Assembly: GCA_021778165.1 (NCBI GenBank)
Contig: JAJYCU010000005.1
Span: 1 to 12,319, forward strand
DNA from: a bacterium
GTDB lineage: Bacteria > Patescibacteria > Saccharimonadia > Saccharimonadales > UBA4665
Length of the DNA: 12,319 nucleotides
Direction of reading: 5' to 3'
The position numbers were made by a program, and so were the translations under genes. The notes beneath the pieces are model-generated. The model was not told the origin of the DNA and did no database searches. It worked only from the letters and a program-made list of their open reading frames with translations. Of the stretch, positions 1 through 5,952 are shown piece by piece. Position 1 is the first letter of the stretch. Each line of letters begins with the position of its first letter.

Positions 1-474
1 CTACTCCGCCATAAGACACCACCAGATGGTTTACTGACATCAAAGCTCTATGATGAAACTTGTTTTTACCATGCGTTCTTAAAAGATCTTAGGAGTTGCG
101 AGAGGGAAGTTATAATTGAAAGTCCATATATGACCAACAGAAGAGTTGAGGTATTTATCCCAATACTGAGAAGATTAGTCAAAAAGGGAGTTAAGGTTAG
201 GATCAATACCCGCTATCCCGGTCATCACGATAAACTACTGCGGATACAAGCTTATCAGGCTACCAAGAAGCTCCAACATATCGGAGTTAGGGTTAAATAC
301 TTTAACGACTATAACCACCGTAAGATCTGCGTAGTCGACGGTCGAATCCTATGGGAGGGAAGTCTTAATATTCTCTCACAATGCCGAAGCAAGGAAATAA
401 TGAGAAGAATCGAGTCTGAAGAGTTAACTAATCAGATGATTAAGTTTTTAGGTCTTAAAAGGTTCTTTTGGTAG
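1..474 (+). CDS. Phospholipase D-fold protein, C-terminal part (5' end outside window)
   Basis: The reading frame is open from the first base, and the residues before the ATG at 130 (ending VIIESPYMTNRR) continue the fold, so that ATG is internal and the gene starts left of the window. The 157 visible residues include one HKD motif, HRKICVVD followed by WEGSLN, starting near base 316: His, Lys and Asp are correctly spaced and the trailing Gly-Ser and Asn are present. The segment ESPYMT...LVKKGVKVRINTR is the usual strand-helix-strand leading to that motif. Family knowledge: PLD-fold enzymes cut phosphodiester bonds in lipid or nucleic acid and need two HKD motifs per active site, from one chain or a dimer. 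Only one is visible; the other may lie upstream. No signal peptide can be judged. I infer a nuclease-like or helicase-associated PLD protein, but the substrate is unknown. Confidence 0.8.
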   Translation, partial: LLRHKTPPDGLLTSKLYDETCFYHAFLKDLRSCEREVIIESPYMTNRRVEVFIPILRRLVKKGVKVRINTRYPGHHDKLLRIQAYQATKKLQHIGVRVKYFNDYNHRKICVVDGRILWEGSLNILSQCRSKEIMRRIESEELTNQMIKFLGLKRFFW

Positions 475-487
475 ACTAGAGATAATT

Positions 488-682
488 ATGACAAAAGAAT
501 ATGAAATCAACGAAGAAGATATTGCAAAGGTTCTAAACTATTTAAAGTTAACCGACCCCACTCATGCATCCCGCGATATGGCGATTGCGGTACTCAGCTA
601 TACGCACTCAACCCTGAATGAAATGTCTTTTGATAACCCTGAGCAATTAGAACAGGTTATCGAAGATATGAAAAAGAAATAG
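488..682 (+). CDS. Small acidic hypothetical protein, 64 aa
   Basis: I do not recognise this protein. It starts 13 bases after the PLD-fold gene on the same strand, so the two may be co-transcribed; there is no clear Shine-Dalgarno site (only a purine run, AGAGA, near the ATG). It is charged and probably all-helical, with an acidic N-terminus (EYEINEEDIAKVLNYLKL) and a C-terminal helix ending in KKK. No membrane segment, cysteines or known motif is seen. It ends exactly one base before the stop codon of the convergent XRE gene, and this tight packing supports it as a real gene. Its codon use resembles its neighbours'. Confidence 0.6.
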   Translation: MTKEYEINEEDIAKVLNYLKLTDPTHASRDMAIAVLSYTHSTLNEMSFDNPEQLEQVIEDMKKK

Positions 683-895
683 TTAGAAGTCTAGAACGTC
701 TGAGGATTTTATATTCAAAGCTTTAATTATATTCTTCATATTCCCAACAGAAAGTTTAATCTCTCCACGTTCAAGTTTTGCATAGTAGTTTGAGTTTATG
801 CCTGCTTTTTCAGCCAGGGAAGATTGAGTTAGACCTTTTTTGAGTCTGGCTTGTTTGATCTTTCCCATAATTCGAAGGCTGGTTTTATCTGTCAT
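683..895 (-). CDS. Small XRE-family helix-turn-helix regulator
   Basis: A DNA-binding protein of the Cro/C1 (XRE) type. The helix-turn-helix is clear: IKQARLKKGLTQSSLAEKAG, then INSNYYAKLERGE with the usual recognition-helix end, then LSVGNMKNIIKALNI; the protein ends soon after in SSDVLDF. It is only the HTH domain, with no sensor or dimerisation domain. Three in-frame ATGs are possible, at 913, 895 and 868. I prefer 895, because a TACAAT box with a TG extension lies eight bases before it, giving an almost leaderless transcript; none of the three has a Shine-Dalgarno site. It lies downstream of the nucleotide-sugar dehydrogenase on the same strand, so read-through is also possible. Target genes are unknown. 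The family call is firm, the start is not. Confidence 0.85.
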   Translation of the reverse strand: MTDKTSLRIMGKIKQARLKKGLTQSSLAEKAGINSNYYAKLERGEIKLSVGNMKNIIKALNIKSSDVLDF

Positions 896-903
896 ATATT
901 TGT

Positions 904-933
904 ATTGTAGCATTTAATAAAAATTGCCATAAA
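904..933 (-). promoter_or_regulatory. Candidate extended -10 promoter of the XRE gene
   Basis: On the minus strand TACAAT (904-909) is preceded by TGC, an extended -10, and a poor -35 (TTTATG, 928-933) lies 18 bases upstream. Transcription would start within a few bases of the ATG at 895, giving a nearly leaderless message. The -35 is weak, so this is tentative. Confidence 0.35.
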
Positions 934-945
934 AAACCATTGATG

Positions 946-2253
946 TTATTTGCCGACCCCTTTATATAGTATGTCTTCCTTCTTAATTGCTTCAGCATCT
1001 AGGCAGTTTCGCCCATCATATATATATCGAACTTTAGAGTTTGACTTAGTAATCAGGCCTTTTACTAGATACTCATCGTGCGCACATCCAATGACTACTA
1101 TATCTACATCTTTTAAGATGCTTTTTAAATCAGTAACTATTTCAGCACCAGGGACGATAGAAGAATTTAATTTTACATATTGATCATGAACGAAAAGCTT
1201 CTTAGCCTCTCTGGATAGAATATATCCCATTTCAACTGCCGGTGAACGACGTAGATCATTCACGTTGGGCTTATAAGCCAAACCAAGTAAAAGAACATTG
1301 AGATTCTTTAGTTTTTCATCATTTTTATTAACCATTTCAGATAATTGATCAACAGCATAATACGGCATCTTGTCATTGACTTCCGATGCGTCATCTAGAA
1401 ACTTAGTGTCAACACCATACTCTCTCGCGTTTTTGATTACAAAATGAATGTCCTCAGGAATGCAGTGTCCACCCGGACCGATACCTGGTTTAGCAAGGCT
1501 TAATCCAAACTGATCAACTTTAGACTGAAGCCCACGTAAAACATTATCAATATTCATACCAACGGCATCGCATATGATTGCCGCGCTATTGGCTAGAGCT
1601 ATCATTACGTTTCTGTGGCTATTCTCCCAAGATTTAACAAATTCAGCTTCTTCGGTAGAATCTAGTTTAACAATTTCGGCATCAATAATTGAACTGTAGA
1701 ATTCAATGGCTTTTTGACTACAGTCTTTTGTAATACCACCGACTACTCTGTTTAAATTACCAACATATAACTTTTGATTTCCTGGGTCAATTCTTTCCGG
1801 ACAGTATGCTAAATTAAAGTCTCTACCTACTTTTAGACCTGTACTGGACTCTAATATATCCAAGACGATTCTCCTAGTAACTCCAGGGCTGACTGTGCTC
1901 TCAAGCAATATTAATTGACCTGTTTTGAGAATCGTAGCAACACTACGAGCAGCATCTTCAACTATAGTAAGATCTGGTATTTTGTTTGCAGTTGGAGTAG
2001 GTACGCATATTACGACTACATCTACGTTTGATAGTTCAGATAGTTCAGATGTTGCATGGAATAAACTACTCGAAACAGAAACAAAAGCATTACTAAAGCG
2101 TTCATCATTAACGAATGGATTGATGCGCTCATTAATATTTTTAACTATCAAAGAGTCAATGTCATAACCGATAACTTTATATCCTTTTTGAGCTGACTGT
2201 ATGGCTAGGGGAAGACCTACATACCCTAAACCGATTATTCCTACGGACTTCAT
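946..2253 (-). CDS. Nucleotide-sugar 6-dehydrogenase (UDP-GlcNAc/UDP-ManNAc dehydrogenase type)
   Basis: Oxidises C6 of a UDP-sugar to the uronic acid with two NAD+, in the cytoplasm, for surface glycan synthesis. The sequence shows the N-terminal Rossmann motif GIIGLGYVGLPLA (residues 5-17), the LLESTVSPG loop (117-124), CPERIDPGN (151-159), the central helix KSWENSHRNVMIALAN, the catalytic Cys264 in GPGGHCIPED, and the C-terminal domain opening with VLLLGLAYKPNVNDLRRSP. The 435-residue length is normal. The YVGLPLA and PERIDPGN signatures resemble WbpA/TviB-type enzymes acting on N-acetylated sugars more than plain UDP-glucose dehydrogenases, but sequence alone does not fix the substrate. 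The ATG is supported by AGGAGT (2258-2263) seven bases upstream. It reads away from the right-hand sugar operon; before the transposon inserted, the two were divergent neighbours sharing one short intergenic region. Confidence 0.93.
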   Translation of the reverse strand: MKSVGIIGLGYVGLPLAIQSAQKGYKVIGYDIDSLIVKNINERINPFVNDERFSNAFVSVSSSLFHATSELSELSNVDVVVICVPTPTANKIPDLTIVEDAARSVATILKTGQLILLESTVSPGVTRRIVLDILESSTGLKVGRDFNLAYCPERIDPGNQKLYVGNLNRVVGGITKDCSQKAIEFYSSIIDAEIVKLDSTEEAEFVKSWENSHRNVMIALANSAAIICDAVGMNIDNVLRGLQSKVDQFGLSLAKPGIGPGGHCIPEDIHFVIKNAREYGVDTKFLDDASEVNDKMPYYAVDQLSEMVNKNDEKLKNLNVLLLGLAYKPNVNDLRRSPAVEMGYILSREAKKLFVHDQYVKLNSSIVPGAEIVTDLKSILKDVDIVVIGCAHDEYLVKGLITKSNSKVRYIYDGRNCLDAEAIKKEDILYKGVGK

Positions 2254-2278
2254 AATAACTCCTGTAATGTACGCTTAT

Positions 2279-2307
2279 GTTATAACATTCTTTTGCTGTT
2301 ATGTCTA
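2279..2307 (-). promoter_or_regulatory. Candidate promoter of the nucleotide-sugar dehydrogenase, with palindrome over the -10
   Basis: On the minus strand TAGACA (2302-2307), a 17-base spacer and TATAAC (2279-2284) with a TG extension form a good sigma-70-like promoter, 26 bases before the start codon. The -10 lies inside a perfect 12-bp palindrome, ATGTTATAACAT (2277-2288), which could be a repressor site; that role is inference. Confidence 0.55.
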
Positions 2308-2391
2308 TTATTGGTAATCCTTGTTTCGGAAATGGCTAACAAACATAAGTATATGACAATGACCATCTATTCGTATATCGACTTACAAATA

Positions 2392-2399
2392 ACGGCAAA
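2392..2399. repeat. Left copy of the 8-bp target site duplication
   Basis: ACGGCAAA lies directly outside the left inverted repeat, and an identical copy follows the right inverted repeat at 4884-4891. Eight base pairs is the known duplication length of IS1595-family elements. Confidence 0.92.
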
Positions 2400-2425
2400 G
2401 GCGACTATCCCTTAACAGCAAGTAA
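2400..2425 (+). repeat. Left terminal inverted repeat
   Basis: It begins GGCGACTATCCC and continues ACAGCAAGTAA. Against the reverse complement of 4858-4883 it matches at 22 of 26 positions, with mismatches at 3, 13, 15 and 23. It contains the -35 box proposed for the P63C gene. Confidence 0.92.
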
Positions 2426-2440
2426 ATAGATTAATATATT
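2412..2440 (+). promoter_or_regulatory. Candidate promoter of the P63C-transposase pair, -35 inside the terminal repeat
   Basis: TTAACA (2412-2417, five of six consensus bases), a 17-base spacer and TATATT (2435-2440, five of six) point inward. The start of transcription would be near 2447, leaving a leader of about 57 bases. Placing the -35 in the inverted repeat would let transposase bound at the end compete with RNA polymerase; that is inference. Confidence 0.55.
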
Positions 2441-2453
2441 ATGCTTGCATATA

Positions 2454-2499
2454 ATGCTTGCTTGTTATATTATGTAAGTATATATAGTAAGCATGGAGA
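2454..2499 (+). promoter_or_regulatory. Leader inverted repeat abutting the P63C ribosome binding site
   Basis: ATGCTTGC (2454-2461) can pair with GTAAGCAT (2487-2494), an eight-pair stem with one G-U, around an AT-rich loop of 25 bases. The stem ends directly at GGAGA (2495-2499), the Shine-Dalgarno of the ATG at 2504. A further direct copy of ATGCTTGC lies at 2441-2448. It could be an RNA hairpin limiting ribosome access, or repeated half-sites for a DNA-binding protein. Confidence 0.35.
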
Positions 2500-2503
2500 A
2501 TAT

Positions 2504-3526
2504 ATGACAAATAAATATTCAAAAATGGGTAAAGCCAGAGCAAATTCACTCAGTGGATCTCAAAGGTCAGAAATAGCACGAAATGCAGCAAGAGAACGTT
2601 GGGATAGCACAATTCCACTTGCTATGAATGAGGGAGAAATTAAACTGGGAAATTTAAGTTTAAGCTGCGTAGTTTTGCCTGATGAAACAAGAGTAATAAG
2701 TCAGGCTGCATTTTTAGGTGCAATAGGTCGTGGACGCTCACTAAGAGGAGGAACCGGTATTTCACATACTACCGGCGAAATTCCTACTTTTCTTCAAATT
2801 GAGGCATTTAAACCCTATTTAACAGAGATAGAAAGTATGCCGGCGAAACCAATAATTTTTAGAACAAAAAGTGGAAATAGAGCAATTGGATATAACGCCC
2901 TACTATTGCCTAAGGTAGCAGAGCTTTACTTAAAGCTCCGTGATGACATGATAAAAAATCGAGGCAGTATACCAAAAAGATATGAGCCCTATATCACAGC
3001 TTCAGATATATTAATTCGTGGCTTGGCTGATATTGGAATAATTGCTTTAGTGGATGAAGCAACAGGTTATCAAAGCGAGAGGGCTAAAGACGCACTTTCG
3101 AAAATTTTAGAAAAGTTTATAGCAAAAGAATTGAGACCTTGGGTAAAAACTTTTCCTGATGATTTTTATGAAAATATGTACAGATTACGTGGTCTAGATT
3201 TTATAAAGGATTATCATAAACACCCACAATATTTTGGCACAATTACAAATGATATAGTTTATGAAAGATTAGCACCAAGCGTTCTGAATGAATTAAAAAA
3301 AATAACACCTAAAGATAATAAGGGTCGCCTCAAGTATCAATTGCATCGTAGATTAACAGAAGACGTCGGACACCCGAAATTAAGAGAACACCTTGCTTCT
3401 GTAATAACTTTGATGAAGATTAGTGGCGATTATGATGGATTCCATAGCCTACTAAATAGTGTACACCCCAAGTACAACGATAATTTAGAGCTACCTCTTG
3501 GAGATAAAATTAAAAATATACAATAA
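2504..3526 (+). CDS. P63C-domain protein, transposon passenger
   Basis: A 340-residue soluble protein of the P63C-domain family (phage- and plasmid-associated, biochemical role unknown). Near the N-terminus is KARANSLSGSQRSEIARNAARERW (9-33), a short helical motif common in this family. The typical segment runs from about residue 180: ALVDEATGYQSERAKDAL, then LEKFIAKELRPWVKTFPDDFYENMYRLRG (202-230), then LHRRLTEDVGHPKLREHL; the protein ends PKYNDNLELPLGD, the usual family ending, so the element has not cut it short. I start at 2504, not at the in-frame ATG at 2441, because GGAGA precedes it and the best promoter would start transcription downstream of 2441. The transposase starts 18 bases after its stop, so the two are probably one transcript. 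Inside the element it is cargo: a regulator, a targeting factor or a host-benefit gene are all open. Confidence 0.85.
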   Translation: MTNKYSKMGKARANSLSGSQRSEIARNAARERWDSTIPLAMNEGEIKLGNLSLSCVVLPDETRVISQAAFLGAIGRGRSLRGGTGISHTTGEIPTFLQIEAFKPYLTEIESMPAKPIIFRTKSGNRAIGYNALLLPKVAELYLKLRDDMIKNRGSIPKRYEPYITASDILIRGLADIGIIALVDEATGYQSERAKDALSKILEKFIAKELRPWVKTFPDDFYENMYRLRGLDFIKDYHKHPQYFGTITNDIVYERLAPSVLNELKKITPKDNKGRLKYQLHRRLTEDVGHPKLREHLASVITLMKISGDYDGFHSLLNSVHPKYNDNLELPLGDKIKNIQ

Positions 3527-3544
3527 AGTACATCATCAACAGAT

Positions 3545-4435
3545 ATGAAAATCCTCTTGACAGCAAGTATTTTTAGGAATATAATTAAGCCTATTAGATA
3601 TACATTTAAGCAGTTCAAGACCGAATATCCTGACGATAAAGCCTGCTTAAGAAGTGTATTAGAGAATAGGTTTGGTGATACCTGTCCTAAGTGTGGAACT
3701 GTTGGTACTAAGTTCTATCCTATTACTGGTAGAAAAGGTTTTTCTTGTTTAAGTTGTAGGGGTCAAATCTACCCTCTAGCAGACACAATATTCCGCAAGA
3801 GTGAAACTAGCCTATGGAACTGGTTCTATGCCATATACCTATTCTCTGTGGCTAAAAACGGAGTATCAGCTAAAGAACTAGAGAGACACTTAGGTGTTAC
3901 ATACAAGACTGCTTGGCGTATGTGTAAACAAATTAGATTATTAATGCAACAAGATGATACAAAATTAACAGGAGTAGTAGAAGCAGATGAAACATATATC
4001 GGTGGTAGATACAAAGGTCAAGAGAAAAAGTTCGACAACAAAACGCCGATTCTTGGAGTTGTTGAAAAAGGCGGTTCAGCAAAAGCCCAAGTAACTGATT
4101 GGGCTTCAACTGCTAGAGCGAAAACGTTCTTAAATGCTAACTTAGAACAAGGTATAGAGTTACAAACTGATGAATCGAGAATCTATATTTGGAGTAATAA
4201 AGAATATAATCATAGGTCAATTAACCACTCGGATAAGGAATTCGCTAGAGGAAGTGTTAATACTAATACTATCGAGGGATTCTGGGGACAGTTAAAAAGG
4301 TCTATTTCGGGAACTTACCATATGGTTTCGCCGAAGTATTTACAGTCTTATGTGAACGAGTTTGCTTTTCGTTATAACTATCGAGCTGTGGCCGTTTGCT
4401 CGATTCTTTTGGAATTGGCCGTGAAGCCCGTTTAA
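3545..4435 (+). CDS. IS1595 family (ISXO2-like) DDE transposase
   Basis: Catalyses cutting and strand transfer of the surrounding element, acting on its inverted repeats. From the N-terminus of the 296 residues: a zinc ribbon with Cys47-Pro-Lys-Cys50 and Cys68-Leu-Ser-Cys71; a helix-turn-helix region (ELERHLGVTYKTAWRM, 111-126) likely to bind the ends; and the catalytic domain with Asp148 in VEADETYIGG, Asp209 in LQTDES and Glu244 in NTNTIEGFWGQLKR, followed by GTYHMVSPKYLQSYVNEFAFRYNYR, which closes the family pattern. Length is near-normal and no frameshift is seen, so it is probably active. The ATG has no Shine-Dalgarno site, so translation may depend on ribosomes arriving from the P63C gene 18 bases upstream, which would keep its level low. 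No other Met precedes the conserved region. Family assignment is firm. Confidence 0.95.
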   Translation: MKILLTASIFRNIIKPIRYTFKQFKTEYPDDKACLRSVLENRFGDTCPKCGTVGTKFYPITGRKGFSCLSCRGQIYPLADTIFRKSETSLWNWFYAIYLFSVAKNGVSAKELERHLGVTYKTAWRMCKQIRLLMQQDDTKLTGVVEADETYIGGRYKGQEKKFDNKTPILGVVEKGGSAKAQVTDWASTARAKTFLNANLEQGIELQTDESRIYIWSNKEYNHRSINHSDKEFARGSVNTNTIEGFWGQLKRSISGTYHMVSPKYLQSYVNEFAFRYNYRAVAVCSILLELAVKPV

Positions 4436-4459
4436 TTAGTTGTTTGAATAGTTTTTTAC

Positions 4460-4849
4460 TCATTTACTAATTGAAATTATAACACTAATTATAGCTGCCA
4501 ATCCTGTTAGTATTGATAATAATACCGAATACTTTTTACCTGCTACTACTATGAATCCCAGCCCATGCATCTCGATTAAGTCACGCCCAGATGCAGCTAT
4601 TCTAAGGTTCTTTGTATTCTGAATAACTGACATTTCTATAAAGCTTCGCTCAATAGCATGATTGCGTATATTTTTGATTTCATCATCCGAAAAGGGTTTT
4701 AAGAAATACTTCTTTTTTTTGCCCGCATACATTGCTCGACAAAATGTCTCTAATGCGTACTTTTTGTTCTTTTTAGTTTGTTTATTAATAAAAACCGTAT
4801 ATCTATATATTCGCCATAGTTCCATAAATTTAATTATACACTTATTCAT
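4460..4849 (-). CDS. Small protein with C-terminal membrane segment, transposon passenger
   Basis: I do not recognise this 129-residue protein. The N-terminal part is very basic (KQTKKNKKYALETFCRAMYAGKKKK). The middle (FSDDEIKNIRNHAIERSFIEM...ASGRDLIEMHG, 53-96) resembles the helix and 'wing' ending of a winged-helix domain, a weak likeness by eye. The C-terminus is one clear membrane segment, YSVLLSILTGLAAIISVIIS (107-126), with a short basic tail, so it is probably tail-anchored or single-pass. It converges on the transposase, with 24 bases between stops. The first ATG lies nine bases from the right inverted repeat and has AAGG six bases upstream; a second Met at 4825 is possible. No promoter is evident inside the element, so it may be read from the flanking DNA. 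It lies wholly within the transposon, hence cargo. Confidence 0.65.
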   Translation of the reverse strand: MNKCIIKFMELWRIYRYTVFINKQTKKNKKYALETFCRAMYAGKKKKYFLKPFSDDEIKNIRNHAIERSFIEMSVIQNTKNLRIAASGRDLIEMHGLGFIVVAGKKYSVLLSILTGLAAIISVIISISK

Positions 4850-4857
4850 GGGATGCC

Positions 4858-4883
4858 TTATTTGCTGTCATGGGATAGTCTCC
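4858..4883 (-). repeat. Right terminal inverted repeat
   Basis: On the minus strand it begins GGAGACTATCCC and continues ACAGCAAATAA, matching the left end (2400-2425) at 22 of 26 positions. Confidence 0.92.
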
Positions 4884-4891
4884 ACGGCAAA
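4884..4891. repeat. Right copy of the 8-bp target site duplication
   Basis: ACGGCAAA directly follows the right inverted repeat and equals the sequence at 2392-2399. The next base differs from that inside the left end, so the duplication is exactly eight bases. Confidence 0.92.
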
Positions 4892-4894
4892 TCG

Positions 4895-4923
4895 TGGCTA
4901 CTTCTGTAAAAATATATTATAAT
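4895..4923 (+). promoter_or_regulatory. Candidate promoter of the kinase-to-acyltransferase operon
   Basis: A perfect TATAAT (4918-4923) lies 41 bases before the start at 4965, with a weak -35, TGGCTA (4895-4900), 17 bases upstream. The -35 begins 11 bases from the transposon end, so the insertion spared the core promoter but displaced everything upstream. Confidence 0.45.
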
Positions 4924-4964
4924 ATTCATAATTCAAAGCCTAAAAAGCTGGTAATTATATCTAT

Positions 4965-5948
4965 ATGGAAAATGACGAACAACTAATTTTGTTAACTAAA
5001 ATTATCGATCTATTGGGAGATCAAATTGATGGCGATATTAAGATTCCAAATGAAGGTATAAGTACGGCAAATTACTTCGTTAAAACTAAGAAATATAAAG
5101 AGCTAGTTATCAGAGTTAGGGAAGCCGAAGATTCAACCATTAGTTTTGAAGCCAGAGTTTTAAATTTTCTAAAAGATAAGCCTATAAATGTGCCCAAAAT
5201 AGTTTCATTTAGCGATGGGACAATTGAGAGGGTGATTGGTAATAAAAGAGTGTTGGCCTATATACCAATTAAGGGAAAGACAGTTAGCACTGCTGAGCTT
5301 AGTAATACCCAGATAACTATAGAAGCCAGCCAACTTCTGGCTAAGCTTATTAACTATAATTCGATGTATACTCCTGACGGCGGCGAACCCACCGGTGATA
5401 TAGATTACGTAAAAAAGATTTATTTAAACTTCATCAATGATCACAGCCAATTTAAATCAAGTCAATTCTTTAGTGATGCTCTGCCAATTATTGAAGATCC
5501 TAAATTTAATGATTTATTGTCCAACACACCAAAGGGAATCGTCCATGCCGATTATTTCTATGAGAATATAATTCAAGATCAAAATAATCACGTTGTCGGC
5601 GTAATTGATTTTGGTGACGCATATTTCGGATGCGTGCTCAACGATATCGTTATTGGGTCAATGGAATTCTCGGTATTAGAAAAAAATGAAGTTTGGGACA
5701 AAAATTTGTTTGAGTTATTTTTAACGCAACAGCGAACATGGTTAATAGAAAATAAGATAGATTTCGAGTTATTTATGAATGTTCTGCTAATGAACTGCCT
5801 AAGATTCGCTATCTATACTCTTGGTTTTGAGCTAGAAGAAAATCCTAAATCGAAAATCGAAAATAATAGATATGTAAAAAGATTTTATAGCTTCAACGGC
5901 AGATATCATCAAGATATAAATGAAATATATAATCGTCTGACTAATTAG
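4965..5948 (+). CDS. APH/homoserine-kinase-II-like small-molecule kinase
   Basis: A protein-kinase-like-fold enzyme that would phosphorylate a hydroxyl of a small molecule with ATP. The 327 residues show the N-lobe (GISTANYFVKTKKYKELVIRVRE, Lys or Arg of the strand binding ATP), the hinge after VLAYIPIKGKTV (97-107), the catalytic loop His194-Ala-Asp196...Asn201 (the HxDxxxxN pattern) and the metal-binding Asp215 in GVIDFGDAY. This matches the aminoglycoside phosphotransferase/choline kinase/homoserine kinase II superfamily. As first gene of an operon with an SDR, an aminotransferase and an acyltransferase, a sugar, amino acid or amino alcohol is a likelier substrate than an antibiotic. There is no Shine-Dalgarno site; the start rests on the promoter and on this being the first Met. 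Only four bases separate it from the next gene. Confidence 0.85.
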   Translation: MENDEQLILLTKIIDLLGDQIDGDIKIPNEGISTANYFVKTKKYKELVIRVREAEDSTISFEARVLNFLKDKPINVPKIVSFSDGTIERVIGNKRVLAYIPIKGKTVSTAELSNTQITIEASQLLAKLINYNSMYTPDGGEPTGDIDYVKKIYLNFINDHSQFKSSQFFSDALPIIEDPKFNDLLSNTPKGIVHADYFYENIIQDQNNHVVGVIDFGDAYFGCVLNDIVIGSMEFSVLEKNEVWDKNLFELFLTQQRTWLIENKIDFELFMNVLLMNCLRFAIYTLGFELEENPKSKIENNRYVKRFYSFNGRYHQDINEIYNRLTN

Positions 5949-5952
5949 ATAT

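Larger units (their letters stand above)
2400..4883 (+). mobile_element. Complete IS1595-family transposon (2484 bp) with two passenger genes
   Basis: The element is bounded by 26-bp imperfect inverted repeats beginning GG and flanked by an exact 8-bp duplication. It carries, left to right, a P63C-domain gene, the DDE transposase (same strand) and a convergent small membrane-segment gene. A basic IS1595 element is about 0.7-1.1 kb with the transposase only; here about 1.1 kb lies left of the transposase and 0.45 kb right of it. Passenger-bearing members of this family are known, but I do not recall these two genes as cargo. The transposase keeps its zinc ribbon and DDE residues, both ends are intact and the duplication is perfect, so insertion may be recent and the element possibly active. 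It sits between the dehydrogenase promoter and the sugar-operon promoter and interrupts no gene. Confidence 0.93.

Noticed and set aside
2441..2503. Upstream in-frame start for the P63C gene
   Set aside because: The 21 extra residues are low-quality, have no ribosome site and would lie before the likely transcription start; GGAGA marks 2504.
4434..4472. Inverted repeat AATTAGT/ACTAATT between the convergent transposon genes as a terminator
   Set aside because: Seven AT-only pairs around a 25-base loop are too weak; I see no convincing terminator there.
4882..4897. Small hairpin CCACG-GCAAAT-CGTGG beside the operon promoter
   Set aside because: Half of one arm is the transposon end and the rest is target duplication, so it arose by the insertion; with five pairs and no U-run it is neither a terminator nor a likely operator.
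4662..4922. Rightward frame opposite the small membrane protein, running out through the transposon end
   Set aside because: It crosses the inverted repeat and target duplication, has no family features, and its hydrophobic stretches come from the antisense of Lys/Asn-rich codons.
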